Part shown: in pieces, positions 1 through 12,650 of the stretch | Layout: each line of letters begins with the position of its first letter | How positions within the stretch are numbered: position 1 is the stretch's first letter | Source: Urechis unicinctus | Lineage: Eukaryota > Annelida > Polychaeta > Xenopneusta > Urechidae | Assembly (NCBI GenBank): GCA_034190875.2 | Contig: CM067343.1 | Coordinates: 14,499,953 to 14,563,952, forward strand | Direction: 5' to 3' | DNA length: 64,000 nucleotides | Made by a program: the position numbers and the translations under genes | Notes under the pieces: model-generated | The model's database searches: none | What the model was told of the DNA's origin: nothing | What the model saw: only the letters and a program-made list of their open reading frames with translations

Positions 1-640
1 CAAGTGACTTTGCTTCGTGGCCAGATGTTATGCAATGCCCTTAACTTGTTTATAAAGCCGACAATGTAGTTTTGGCTCGGAAATAGCTGCCGTTACTTCG
101 ATACCCTAGTTGGCAATGCAATATTAGCCACACACCAGCTCGTATACGTTGAGATTCAGTTTTAAGGGTAGAGATAGTCATCAATCGGGAAATGCCCCGC
201 CCCTAAAGTCGATGATTTGTTGTACTATTCCGCTGTTGAATCATCCGTGGTAGGTCGTTGCGATCTGCACATAGAAGGTACATTACCTATATAAAAGATC
301 AATATTCAGGCGTCTTTTACAGCTTCAGCAATAACATAAACACAAAGTGCAATATATTGGCCTCTTTTGTGTCAAGGCCGCCATTGCACTGTCCAATAAT
401 GGTTATGAAAGATCCTTTGGGAGTTTGACAGATAAATGAAAATCTACATGATCTATCTGGTGACCAAATATACTTATAATGAATGCATTGTGTTGCTATT
501 GAGTGTGGTGGATGGCATTGGTATTCCTCATGAGACTCATTTTAGATGCAACTCAAATGGCGAATGTTTGATTGGTTTACCATATTGCTACCGACTGGAA
601 GACATTAATCGATTCGCAACTAGCTCATCATGTTTACAGT
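1..640 (+). repeat. Diverged direct copy of 12055-12650
   Basis: The clearest match is 230-640 against 12290-12650. Both contain 'gaatcatccgtgg', then 'ggtcgttgcgat', 'acagct.cagca.taacata', 'gagtttga', 'tgaccaaatat' and '.actagctcatcatc', in the same order and spacing. The first 70 bases ('gcttcgtgg', later 'ccg.caatgt') also resemble 12070-12130, so the match probably covers the whole stretch and may run off the left edge. Identity is low and indels are frequent, so this is an old duplication. The 103-codon frame at 436-747 inside it does not stay open in the second copy, so I do not call it a gene. Confidence 0.6.
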
Positions 641-2259
641 TTTTTTCATTCGTACAGATAATTTGTTATTGGTGTGTACTGCCTAACATACCCTTTGAAT
701 ACAAGATAACATATTTATTATTCTTAGACTATGTTAACCTTGAATAATCACATCATACATATATGCATAAGGTAATAACGAACAATGGTGAAGTAGTAGA
801 AAGACTCGTAATGAGCATCGTACATTGTCGCATATGTATTCTGTAGCAAATGTTGCAATATTATTCTGCACAACTGCAGAGGCTTCCATGGAGCCGAAAA
901 AGCTTTATCAGCAAGGATTATTTTTACCGCATTTGCACGTGACGTGAGCAAAACGACGCCATATCTTGAACTTATTTATTTATCGGAACAAATTACACCT
1001 GTAGTTTGCGATTGCCACCGACACACATACTGCAACATTATAACGGTGTTTAGATGTGTAGAGCGAGCATCATGAAATTATCATACGCACCTAGATTCAT
1101 TTGCGCAGACAATCTTGTTATTGCGCAAATGTGGCTGATTCTTCGGGATATACCTGTTTTCATAACAACTATCCATATAACAGGTAAAAATAAATGTAAT
1201 AGCTAGCAAGAACAAGATCAAAGATTGCTGACCTACCTCATTGGCACGCGATCACCGACTTTATCCTCATCAGTTCGGCCATTTACACGCCATGTCACGT
1301 GGAGCAGACGAATAAGCCTGACCAACGGGACGCCTGCTGCACCTATCACATTTATCAATTGAAGCCCGCTGACGATTGTGCTGCCGACGGACGATATAGA
1401 GATGGTTGAGCGGGATTTGAGGAATTTTGCCTTCCTTGTGTTGTAGATGGAGCGGGGTTGCACGACACATCTGATCGAAATTCTCCAAACCTATACATAA
1501 CACGTTTTTCGTTGAATTACATATCAATACCACGGGCCTATTAATAAAGTGAGATGTGATAACATATAGAGCCACGCCCTTTTCCTTGTTAAGGATGCTA
1601 TATTTACCTTTTGAACTTTACTTTGATTTCCCTTTGTTTTAGTTGATAAAGATGGGATCGATAGGGCTGATGCACGAAAAGAACATTATACAAAGGATTT
1701 TTCATTTGTGGTAGTAAATATATGTCTCAAGCCGCAATATATATGGAAGACCGGAGTGGTTATGGTGTCGGTAGAAATAAAGTTGCCACTTGATGCATTA
1801 CTATTTGCTATTGTCTTCAGCATAACGTTGTTAATGCCATGTAAATGTGTCCCACTCCCCAAATCAGTTCTCCGTCGACAATGTATAGTAAACCATATGC
1901 GTCGATGATGATATATTCTGGCTACATTGGTAAATGCTAATTACTTCAGCCTTGATAATTGGTGCTAAGTAAACTAGTACAATCATGGCGCGCTATATAC
2001 GAACATTACATTAACCCGTACTCTTTTGCATCTTATTGCTTTATGAGCGAGTCAACATGGACAGCTGATAGCTATTTTGTTCATTGTCATCTCACCAGAC
2101 GGTCAGTAAGCTCGCATAATTCTTAGTACGTGACATTATGGTGTATTTTGGCCGGCGAATCTGGAATGAAAATTATATGAAATATTGCAGGTGATTATGG
2201 CATTTATGCGGTAATTATATGCTTCTTCAAGCGTGCTGAGACTTGTATTAGGATAAGAT
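641..2259. other. AT-rich DNA, nothing recognised
   Basis: No reading frame with a recognisable product, no RNA gene and no clear internal repeat. A slightly GC-richer patch lies near 1230-1460, but its open frames on the minus strand overlap in different phases and show no domain. Confidence 0.5.
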
Positions 2260-2540
2260 TTGTGACACCTTACCACTGAGCGGTCGGTTTGGTGCTATAG
2301 TCAATCGTGCTAATGTTTTTCACCGTAACCAAAGCTATTTGGACTAACCAAATACATGTTAGATCTATCAATTTGTCATCTGAGGTTTGTCAGCCACTAA
2401 GATTATGACCCCGTGTTTACGTTACGTAGAACTCAATAGTATATGAAGGTTCTTAAAGGGTGTAAAATGTATGTACTGTATGATGTAGAAAAAGTGAAAA
2501 TAAATCTCAGCATATTTTGAATGGATGATAAGCTGCATTT
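2260..2540 (+). repeat. Diverged partial copy of block P (about 10565-10840)
   Basis: 'taccactgagcggtcgg' at about 2270 matches 'taccactgagccgtcgg' at about 10568. It is followed at similar spacing by 'tagtca/tagaca', 'acta..aaatac.tgt', 'gacccgttac'-like and 'actgta/tata tgatg' matches. A further match, inverted, is at about 59050-59245. Similarity is weak but ordered. I could not extend it confidently to either side. Confidence 0.45.
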
Positions 2541-5079
2541 GGTAGGTTATTTAGTATTAACGATAAAATACATTGCAATCAAACCAACTCGGTCGTGAAT
2601 TGTCCGTACACTTATGTGGGTCACCAAATTGCATGATTATTGTATCAACATGCCTTTACTATTTGAGGATGCCCTTGCGATATAACACAAAAATAAAATG
2701 TGGCATTGTCTGAGATAGACAATTTATAATAATGTTCGAGAGAAATGTAGTAGATATTATTCCATAAATACAAGGAGTTATGGGAGGCATATGTGTTTTT
2801 TGGTATATTTATAACTATATAAAACAGCTAAATCCACCCCATCTTCATAAATATTATTTTGAGTAGTTCTTCTGTCTTAGCATTGTGCAACATTGTCACA
2901 GTATTCCGCTATGGTGTTCTTCCATCTGCAGAACAATGGTTAATGACACGTTGGGAAAACCGTTTTAACGAATGCAACCAATATACAGCTCTCTACAAAC
3001 AACATTGGTTTGTTTGTGCAGAGTCACTTACCTACATAACACAAAATGCACAATGATAGCGCTTAATTCACAATCTCTATTTCTAAAACACCTTTGTTGC
3101 TTCAATTTGATGGTTTTCTATTCCTAACCAACCTTCCGCTCCTGAAAACAAAATGTCACTCTCTATTCCACATCAGATGAAGATAATGAGCAGTGATTTA
3201 TTACAAGGACGGCTTCACATGTCACACAATACGGTTGGTCGTGGTCCACCAAGCGCTTTACTGACACTGGTTATGTTTGAATGGCAGCTGAACGGATACG
3301 TTCTTTTGTTCTCACTCCTTTCCGATCAATGAGAGATTGTTTTGGTTGTTTAATTGCATTAAGGCATCATCATATGCTGCAGATCGGCCCGGAATGTGTT
3401 GTCTTGTTTTGTTTATATCTAGCAACTAAATCAAAAATTATTTTGAAATCTTGAGAAGAGATAATCCGAGACCCAAGCTAGTGTCCACATAATCCATTAG
3501 ATTATATTCCTGCCTATATCTTGTATGCATAATTGTATATGTTTCTATTTCTTTCTCAGCGTATAATCTATTCCTGCCATTCTATTCAATGAGCATGGGT
3601 GCCCTGGGAACTAACTGATGGGCGGCCCAGAGTCCGCATAATGTCACTATATGGTATACTGGCCACGTTTAATAAGGAAGTATACGATTTATAGCGCATG
3701 CTGTTTTAGAATACAATTAGAGGTACGCTTTACTATAGACTTGGTTATGCAATGAGTTACATTTATTGACTCGGGTTTTGCAATTATGTCTGTCGAAAAC
3801 ATCATGTGTAATATACTGTTGTTTTTGTCGTAACATAACGACAGTGGTTCTGTATTTTTTTGTATAAAATTATATTAATCATGGATGCAAGTTACTATGG
3901 TTCATATTTCATGGCATTACCTTTAAGTTTATGATAAATATTTAATGAATTTTCATCGATAAATGCATGACGGCACCTAGCCGTTGCACCGCTATGTCAA
4001 ATGTTCACCGTTTACATATTTATCTTTTGAGGTTTGTTTGATGCTCGTGTCGTCGCGTAAATAATCCACGCTATCTGTAAGCAACATTGGATTTTTACTC
4101 CATGAAATTATCTGTTAAGCAAAGGCTCCTATATCAGCTATGTTTGAGCATCTAATGACTGCTTGATGCTCAGCAAATGCACAACCTGGACTTCATATGC
4201 ATTTAAAGGAAGCTATCGCCCAGTCATGATAACCTATGTTATGAAAGAATGCTGCTTCAGTCCCATTTCTTCGGTCGTTAAAGGCATACTAACATGTATG
4301 ACGCTTTTTGCTAACAGCTGCACCTGTGCAAAGCGTAAACCTAGATATTGGTTGCGATATAATTTATATATGCCGACTTTCTGATCCCTTCTGTGATATC
4401 TCGCTGTAATAACAAAGCATGAATTACATTGTCTTAAGCGCTTATCTCATAATGCCCTCGCGATTGTGTTGAATGCGTGGCTACCTTATATGCCTTTCAT
4501 TTAGGAAAAAATCGGCGCGGTGTAATTCGCTTTTTTGTCGTTATGATTATTTATCGCAGAAATATATGATTTGCAATGTTTTGCAAAGATGACCAACCTA
4601 TAAATTATCGATTAAGGCTGGCAAAAAAAACCCGTTTGTTTGGTCTATATAAGTTATGGAGAGTTAAAACAGTGCATAAACATTTTGTGTTTAAAATATT
4701 TACGAAGTTGTTTTGTTGATGAGTTCAGAGAAACGGCTACAAGTCTGTTGGCTTGTAAATCATTACAAGAGCTGCTTCTTCCTAATTTTGTCTTAGCAGT
4801 GGGCTGTGTCCGAGACTAATATGTCTCAAGGCTTCTATTCCCAGCGCTTCAAAATTGACAACTCATATACACCATATTATTGTATCAACTGAACATCGAA
4901 TATACCAGGATGAGGTCACATAAGTCGTGCTCTACAAACTCTCAGTCCTACAAAACATTGCCTTATCACATAACTGAAGTCATAAATACATGGTACGAGA
5001 TATGTAATGGTAACCTCTCATGAGTTGGATACGCTAAATTGCGTCTGGCAAGCGCTTTATACAAATGGACAAAAGTAGC
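2541..5079. other. AT-rich DNA, nothing recognised
   Basis: No supported gene or repeat. Open frames here are 60-75 codons, lack domains and differ in phase and strand. The stretch ends exactly where the palindrome begins, and no similarity between 5040-5079 and the DNA beyond the other arm (19565 onward) is visible. Confidence 0.5.
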
Positions 5080-5660
5080 CTATACTCCAAGCGTGACGGA
5101 TCTAGTTGGTATCTCGCTTTGCGGATGTTTGAAATATCCGGTTGGCTGTCGTAGAATAATATGATGCCTTATTTATGAGCGGTCATTTAGGAGTCATAAG
5201 ACAACAACTCCACTAAAATTAGAGCTAAGCCTGGAGATATATTTCTCCGGTGTGTGACATTTACCCCTGTGCTACATGAGTATTGGCAGCCGAATGGCGC
5301 TACTCTCGATCGTTCCTTTCCGGCATTTGGGCTCAAAGCAGGCAAGAAAACATGTGAAGCGCTTAATATTGCGTAACAAATTACATTATTTTGTAGATAA
5401 CACCCATTTTGCGATGGGAACTTTTCTGGGTTAGCGAGTCAAATGCATCACCGATTCGCGGCAGTCGGGTAAAAAATCATGGCCCTAAATGGGCCACATA
5501 AATCAGACAGCGTGGGAATAATCTCGAGTTTTCGATAGAACGCACACGGCCTGTCTGCGTTCATGAATTTGTTTCCGTAGGAATGAATGACCGGGGTAAA
5601 GCTACGGTTCATTGCATACATATTTGCTGTAACAGACTCGTACACATACGTACACACGTG

Positions 5661-5670
5661 CCCCCCCCCC
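5661..5670 (+). repeat. C10 homopolymer tract
   Basis: Ten C residues directly before 'acacaaacag' and the (TA)n array. The matching tract in the other arm is G13 at 18970-18982, so the tract has changed length since the arms formed. Confidence 0.9.
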
Positions 5671-5680
5671 ACACAAACAG

Positions 5681-5830
<150 letters not shown>

Positions 5831-8436
5831 ACATATGGTGACCACAACAGTGACGTTTATCTGACGTTCGGCTTGATTTCATCAACCGAAATGACAACCC
5901 TGGAGGTGAAGATCATGTGTTGTGCGTTATAGCTACTTTTTTATAGCTTCAATGCATCAAGAAAAAAAAAGATCGCATGTCACGAGCAACTCATACCTTA
6001 GAAGATTCAGTCACTGCCCTATAAATCATAATTGGAAACAATGTTTTATGAATGGCAAGCTTTAACATTTTTCAGATCGGTAGTAGGATCTGCTATTCTC
6101 CGCCATTTATAATAGTTGATACTGACGGCGTTGCAAGCTATTTATTTATTTTTTATCCATTACGCCACGTAATGATATTGATTAATGACGAAAAACTCTC
6201 ATCGTGGCTGTCCTTTGCCATGTGAACCTATCGACACGCTCGAGTCGTTGATAGACAGTTTACGTCGATTTCACATCGAAGCGGTATTGAGAAGGTGATG
6301 GATGTGGAAGCTGATATAACTTCCATACGCAATCCCATGTTTAGCACTGGTCTTGTTTCTGGAGCTGGAACGGAGCTAGAAGCCAAAAGTAGAATCTCCA
6401 AACACCGTGCTGACAGAAACAAAACTTTATCTTTGTTCATTTGTATTGGACTCTTCATTGCCAATAACTATGGTTCCGGGCTGTACAGTATAACGGTTAA
6501 GATTAATCTTGCATGAGTATTTAACAACGTCCAACATGACCGAGCTTTATTTATCCACCACTTCAACGATACCCTACATTAAGTTAATGTTTACCTATAT
6601 AATTTACCACATTTATTTATATTTTCCATTTCTAGTTAGGGTCTTCGTTGGGCACATATACGCACTCTGAATATTAGATAGCCCGGACCAAGCAAATTGC
6701 ATCATATATATCGGCAACTAGTTCTGTTTGTTTGCAAAATATAATTCTGGATTTTATCATAAAGGCAATGAGAGAAAAGTACTGATAAGATTAAAACTAC
6801 TACGCTGCAATTCGCTGTTTGGGAAGTTTTGTGATGGGGCATTTCTGTCACGCATTCTGAAGCTTAGCAGATGCCGGAAATCGATATGAGTGTTAGTGAA
6901 TATAAACACGAGTACCTCATTGGTTGACATATTACTGTCAGAACCAAGAAAGCAATTACAGATTGCTGGAACGCATAATTAAGGAGATGGCTCGCAATTA
7001 TATTCGAATAATTCGTGGATATGTTAATCAGACGCATAATAATTGCAATCAGTTTATTAGATCAGACAAGAACGCGTGAACTTTGATGCATTAAAGCTAT
7101 GTTTTCGGTCGATATCAGACTGGTGTAGGTTGGTTGGTCGCAGTCGCTGGCTGCATGTAAACACTTTCTAGCGTTTAACATCCCGGTGATGCTTTGAATA
7201 TTGTTTTTTATAACTAAAACCGCTAGTGTATATTCACTACCCCGGAAGGTCCAAACAACAAGTTTGACATATATGCGCTCTCTTGTCGGAAATTATCAAC
7301 GCAGGCCACGGAGCTGTGTGCCAATTTTTAAGTGATGCGTCACCTACCAATACATGATTCAAATTTATACTACACAATCTACAGTTGTCTGATGGATAAG
7401 CGTGCTTTGTTAGGTCCCGGCAAAGTAGTTTTACTGTATGCTGTCACAGTTAAGGATCATACAGGCTTGCCACTTTATGTTGTCATCCCAAGTTTAGTGA
7501 TGTAGCGCAGTGTGGCTTCCTTGCTAGATAAGCACACAATCTCCATGTTGAGCGATTCGTATGCTGGGCATATGTGCTCCTATTCATCAGTGCACCACTA
7601 CATAACGGATAAACTATTTTACGAGATATATCAGAAGATGTATCAGAAGATACGTGTGAACATATGTTAGATACCAGCGACCTATAATACCCTGACACGT
7701 TGGAAGTAGATTGGTTCTTTCGGTATTGCTATATCACTGAACAACATTTGACACTGGTGCACACATATCTGCTATATGTCTGCTAAGTTAAACTTGTTAT
7801 CAGGTTGAATATGTAACATAAATAAAGTCCGAAAGGTATTTATATATTTTTTGAAAGTTGAAGGATGGTTTATACAATGAGTTTTCCATTGGTTAGTTTC
7901 CGCAAATGCGATATGTCAACAAACTTTCCGTGGCGGAGTGTGAGGATTTGACAACGTTTGCAAGCTGCAATACCTATATCGCATCGATCCCCTTACGCTG
8001 GTCACTTTATCCTGACGCGTATCAGTAATACGTGTGGTTCAACTAATGTCAGCTAGAGAATTAACTATCCAATAAAGCAACTATTGTCGGTACCGTTCTG
8101 GTGTTGTGGGACAACTCATGTAATGATATCTCCCACACACGAATACAGCGACATTCGCGGTTACCTTATTTAACGCCATAATGACATGTAACGAGAGTCT
8201 GATTTTGCACTAAATTAGACGAGTTGCAATAAGTATTGCGTGCAAGAGGTGTAATTATAAGTTTATGATACCAAAGCATGATGATGGATTGGAATACATT
8301 CGCGCAAGCTGGTTATCCAATGTACGCCAATTCACACCTACCTAGCCTCAGGAATTAGCCCACCGACACAAAAACGTCCTAGAATAATGATTTGTAAACA
8401 AGGGCATTCAATTGCAATCACATATTATGGATGCAT

Positions 8437-8550
8437 CAAACAGCACCAATAGCTGTCATCGATCGCTCATTGTCGATACACTTCTCCACTGACAAAGCGG
8501 AACCTTAACATCAAATTCATACCATCTGTCAACATTTATGCAGGTTTATT
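8437..8550 (+). other. Segment kept in left arm, deleted from right arm
   Basis: Between 'ggatgcat' (8429-8436) and 'gttattgaaaacg' (8551 on) the left arm carries about 114 bases. The right arm has only about five bases at the equivalent point (about 16183-16190). The diverged inverted copy at about 60847-60960 keeps the segment, including matches to 'ggttccgct' and 'gtatc.acaat', so the right arm is the one that lost it. There is a short 'cat' microhomology at the breakpoints. Confidence 0.8.
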
Positions 8551-9433
8551 GTTATTGAAAACGTCAACGATACCGTGAGACATTGTAACTGCATCATAAC
8601 AACATTCCTCAGACACTCATAAGTTTTGGGTGGTTATGCAGACTATTTTTGAATGACCGTGCGGATGTTTTCGTACAGATATCAAATGCAGTAGATGTGA
8701 CCATCTCAATCATATTTGCGTGCTAATCCTTTGGTGAAACGTTATAGAATACCATTAATATCCCAATGGTTCTAACTAGAATATAATAACGAGAAATGAT
8801 TTATTTTGGAGAACTGATAATTTTACTGTACTTAAACGTTGAATTATGTAATATGGCCGTCGGTACAACGCAACTAAACACACTGTCTAACATTGTGAGG
8901 CATTGTAACCTCTTGCGTTTAGCAAATCAAATATAGTATCCCTGCATGAAATATGCTTTACTGCGCTACAACATTAAAGTTAGAGAAAGAATAGTGCTAT
9001 GGTTTTTATCATTAATGTCTTCTTTTCATATGGCTTCAAGCTGCTCGGCATATACCTTGGGTCGACTAATTATATCATTCGTCGATATTACCACGCACCA
9101 TTATTCGCAAACTCAAACCAAATTAATGGTATCATTAGATCACCTGCCACTAATCCAGAAAATCCTTAATAGAACAAGGTTTTGTGGTGCCAGTATCTTG
9201 CACATAACTAACTTTCATTGATTATCTTATTGCCAAAGCAAATTAATTTGTCCCTACCATAGGCTTACATATACGTACAACGACACCTAGCTAGCCATGT
9301 TTCATTGATCATTTATTGTCAATTTGAGCTGCATCATATGAATTACCATCACCTACTATTATTGTATATGCTAGGGGAAAGTAATTGCAACATAACTGGT
9401 TGTATAAGCGTACAATAGGAATTGTCATACCAC

Positions 9434-10005
9434 AATTAATTTATTTATCCCATGCGGCCTCACTTTGGATTATACGGCGATATTATCCGTAGTGTAAATA
9501 CATCCAGGACAAGGTTTTTTTACGCGAAATCTGTTGCTCGAAGAGTATTGTGAAAGTATTGGGCATTTAATATTCTGCTCCCCAGGCAAAGAGGTTCATA
9601 TACAAAGCAGAGCTGTGACATTAACCTGTCCGCTCTAATGGTTTAACAAGGCCGGATTAGGGCACACACTACATTGCTGCAATATTTTAATAAGACTCAG
9701 TTGACCTCGTCACTAGGTATGTGAGCAAGCGCTGGGTGAGATACATCAATGCTCTGTATATGAATTCTGCGATTATGCTGATATACTGAATGGTAGTTGT
9801 TAACCTGTTGTATAACCCTCATTTTGGTCTAATGCATTGGTGTACCATAACGTAATAAGTTGAACCAATTGATACCGCCCAATGACAAACAACGCCTCAT
9901 CCCATCGGTGATGCATGTCGCTTTTTGTCACCCACGCTGTAGCATCCCAAACACAATGGTGACTTCGTTTTTATAAGCCGAAAAGCTGCATTCGTGTAGT
10001 CTGAA
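9434..10005 (+). other. About 570-bp block absent from the inverted P copy
   Basis: In the copy at 58080-61278, the homologue of 'cgtacaataggaattgtcat' (9411-9430) is followed almost at once by the homologue of 'tttctgaagaattgtatt' (10006 on), around 59905-59945. The block is therefore either an insertion in the palindrome lineage or a deletion in the distant copy. I see no terminal inverted repeat or clear target duplication. The palindrome's inner end (9882/14836) falls inside it. Confidence 0.6.
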
Positions 10006-11232
10006 CTTTCTGAAGAATTGTATTTGTCAAATGCAGTGAACAACGAAAGCGCATCACTGCTCTTTGGCAGTTTATATGGTGTTGTCGTTAATGTGGTTAC
10101 AAGTTGTTTTTAGTCCCTGGATCAAATCATTGAAATATTACTGACATGCTCCACAAGTGATTCAAAGAAATAAAAAGCGTTAATAGATTAGTGCTACGGA
10201 AGGAGAAGAAGGGCATCTGATACTGGAATGTTTGCTGCTGTCTAGAATGGTATATAATTAGGAAATCGCTCATTAGGATTCCTTAGCGCTCAATTGTGAC
10301 ATTGATATCACATGTAATGCTAATTCAAATTCCTTATATTCGTTGACCGTGTTTTCGAAAGCATTGCTTCTTTGTTGACGTAAAGTATCAACGAGAGTCT
10401 GTCGGCATATTTCTAGCATGATACATTTTAGCCGGTGACAATGGAATAAACATGAAATGAAATCTCGGGGCAGCGAGATGAAATAAGAATGTGATGTATA
10501 TGATTGCCATCATATTGGGCTCATTCCGGTTTGCTATCTCTTCTGTTTCATTTGATTTCCGACGCAATACCACTGAGCCGTCGGGTTGATGTCATAGACA
10601 CAAAAAGCCGTATCTGTTCACAGTGAGTAATGCATTTAGGACTTACTAAATACGTGTCCGATCACATGTATGTATTATTAGTCTCTATCTTATCAGACCC
10701 GTTACGAAAGTCAATGTTCTTTACAACTCAAAAGTAAATTAAGGATTTTAATTGTGTAACATGGATAAACTATATGATGCTGGACAAATGCAAATAACTA
10801 TATATTTGTACGTCTACAATGGTTGAAAGGCTTCTTAAGTGACCACAACTCCACCTATTTCAATCGACCCCCGTCGTCAATTTTGCCAACGTTTGTTGCT
10901 ATCCACAAGTTCATATACTTGAGGCGAATGGTACAGATACCGAAGACAAAAACTGACAAATGTAACCTGCCCTTCATGAAGAAATTATAAATAATCTTTT
11001 GATAATCTCATGATTTGTAATATATATGATATATGCAAATAGGAATATGAGACAAAATGCATTATTTCACGAACGAACTGGTATGCAATTGGGAAATTAT
11101 CCCTCTCCACAGCATGCGATACTAATAATGTCTTAAACGAAAAAGGTTCATCTTCTTGCAAAGTTTTCTTGCCTGATTGATGAATGTGATTCAAGGAGAG
11201 TGAACGAAGCCATATGTCATTGATCACATAAC

Positions 11233-11247
11233 GTTCTGGTTAGTACA
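11233..11247 (+). repeat. Target-site duplication, left (15 bp)
   Basis: 'gttctggttagtaca' immediately before the SINE head, repeated perfectly at 11671-11685. Length and perfection fit LINE-driven retroposition. Confidence 0.93.
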
Positions 11248-11670
11248 GTGAGTGAGTGAGAATTGGGTTTAACGGCACACCAACACGTATGTGTTATATG
11301 GCGCCTAGAAAGATTAATAGATAAGTTTGACCTAATTAAGCAGTCGCCTTCTAAGATAAATAGAAAAAAGGGGGACACACAAGTGGATGATGTTGAAAAA
11401 GTTAAAAATGCAAATAGTATCCTAGGGCAAGTCCCCGCCAGCCGGTTGACTGGACCAGGCCATTCCAGCCTCTCGCCTAGGTGAAATACGGGTTAAAGTG
11501 GGGTGTTGAAGATATAGCCCTCGAAAGGACCGCTCCACTCAACCACCAGAATCCCATCTCCCACCGAAACGAGTCGCAACCCGCGGCTAACAGGTTGCCA
11601 CCTATTAGTTGCCTCTTACGACATGCAGGAGGATACAGTGGGACTATTCTACCCCCGCTCCCACAGGGGA
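11248..11670 (+). mobile_element. SINE-like retroposon (mollusc-type head and tail)
   Basis: A 423-bp element flanked by perfect 15-bp target duplications. It starts 'gtgagtgagtgagaattggg' and ends in 'cctcttacgacatgcagg', then 'ggactattctacccc' and 'cacagggga'. It is clearly richer in G+C than its surroundings. From memory of the families, the GTGA-repeat head and 'cctcttacgac' tail resemble SINEs widespread in mollusc genomes. I cannot place it in a named subfamily. The middle (about 11290-11480) has no match that I recognise. There is no poly-A tail, and the open frames across it are incidental. Being non-autonomous, it would need a LINE partner, and none is in the window. Two paralogous empty sites (58522-58536 and about 40817-40836) show it inserted after block P was duplicated. 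Confidence 0.82.
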
Positions 11671-11685
11671 GTTCTGGTTAGTACA
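11671..11685 (+). repeat. Target-site duplication, right (15 bp)
   Basis: Second perfect copy of 'gttctggttagtaca', directly after the SINE tail. It is followed by 'acatcacatat', which continues the block P alignment with 58080-58520. Confidence 0.93.
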
Positions 11686-11920
11686 ACATCACATATCCAC
11701 TCTAGTGTTGATCGAAGAAGCGCATCACTATTGTCACTATCCTATAGTAGTAAGTGATAACGACGTTCCGTCAACTATTCACTAGATTGTGAATCTAAAA
11801 ATTTGCTCGGTCATTCAACGGAAATAATTTTCTTTGCTAGGTCATTCAAAATCTCGGTCTAGAGAGTTTCAAAGGATAATATATTATTGGGCAAATACCT
11901 CCCCTACTGTAACTACTATG

Positions 11921-12048
11921 TGCGCTCTGGCTCCAATGATAGAATTACAATGCTGAACATGTATTTAGAAAGCTGGTGGTATTTTGCATTGCAACAGTAA
12001 GATAGAGAGGTATCACAAATAGTCATTATTAAGATCCATAAATACTTG
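11921..12048 (-). repeat. Module M, copy 1
   Basis: The reverse complement reads 'aagtatttatggatct', then a 'tgcaa.gcaaaataccac.agcttt' part, then 'gcatt gtaattctatcat'. The module recurs at 26503-26640, 40511-40610, 41140-41275 and 58159-58295. It is part of block P here. Confidence 0.7.
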
Positions 12049-12054
12049 CTAGGT

Positions 12055-12650
12055 TTACCCGAATGTTACTGCTTCGTGGACTTGTGTAATTACATTCACT
12101 GAATTTGTGACTTCAACCGGCAATGTCGTTAGCTATTGGACCCTTCGGCTGTTACGCTGATACTGTACATGGTAATGAAGGATTAACCCCGATCCACTTT
12201 TATAAATGGATGCACAGTCTAAGGGGAAGAGGTATCAATATAATTGACGAAACCTCACTCTCCGATGTCCTGGATCCGTAATTGAATTTGATTGCAGAAT
12301 CATCCGTGGTGGGTCGTTGCGATATACAACTACAGGGTACGTTCTCAATGTGATAGTGCAAAGTAGAGGCATCCTTTACAGCTACAGCACTAACATAAAA
12401 ACACTGAAAATGCATGCGTCTGTAGATCCTGGCCGCAATGGCACTGTCCAATAATGCTTATGAAACAGCCTCAATGAGTTTGATATATTAATGTGCATCT
12501 ACTTTATCAATTCCGTGACCAAATATGCTTTCATTGAATGTATTCTGTTGCTGCTAAATTTGTTGGCTAGGCATTATAAATTCTCACGAATATTTCTATT
12601 GCCGGCAGGACATGAATCAATTCGTAACTAGCTCATCATCAAGATAATTC
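12055..12650 (+). repeat. Copy of the window's first 640 bases
   Basis: This is the partner of 1-640, in the same orientation. The best-preserved part is 12290-12650 (see 230-640). The 5' end overlaps the last part of block P, so 1-640 may be a decayed piece of a block P relative. Confidence 0.6.

Larger units (their letters stand above)
8030..12130 (+). repeat. Block P, reference copy (left arm plus spacer)
   Basis: This stretch matches, as reverse complement, 58080-61278 plus 62905-62995. Anchors include 'agaacggtacc', 'gcaaatcaaata', the 'ctctttggcagtttatatgg' region near 10060, 'gcaaataactata' near 10790, 'gtcattgatcacat' near 11218, 'cgacgttccgtcaa' near 11762 and 'actgcttcgtgga' near 12068. 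The right arm repeats only its 8030-9882 part. The SINE at 11248-11670 interrupts this copy only. No coding potential is conserved between copies. Confidence 0.8.

Noticed and set aside
5040..5100. Target-site duplication around the outer ends of the palindrome
   Set aside because: Bases outside 5080 ('acaaaagtagc') and outside 19564 ('tttaaacac') share no direct repeat, so there is no support for the palindrome being one transposon with long inverted termini.
8946..9221. 91-codon frame repeated almost exactly at 15497-15724 on the other strand
   Set aside because: Conservation is due to the near-identical palindrome arms; the diverged copy near 60.2-60.4 kb does not preserve the frame and no domain is seen.
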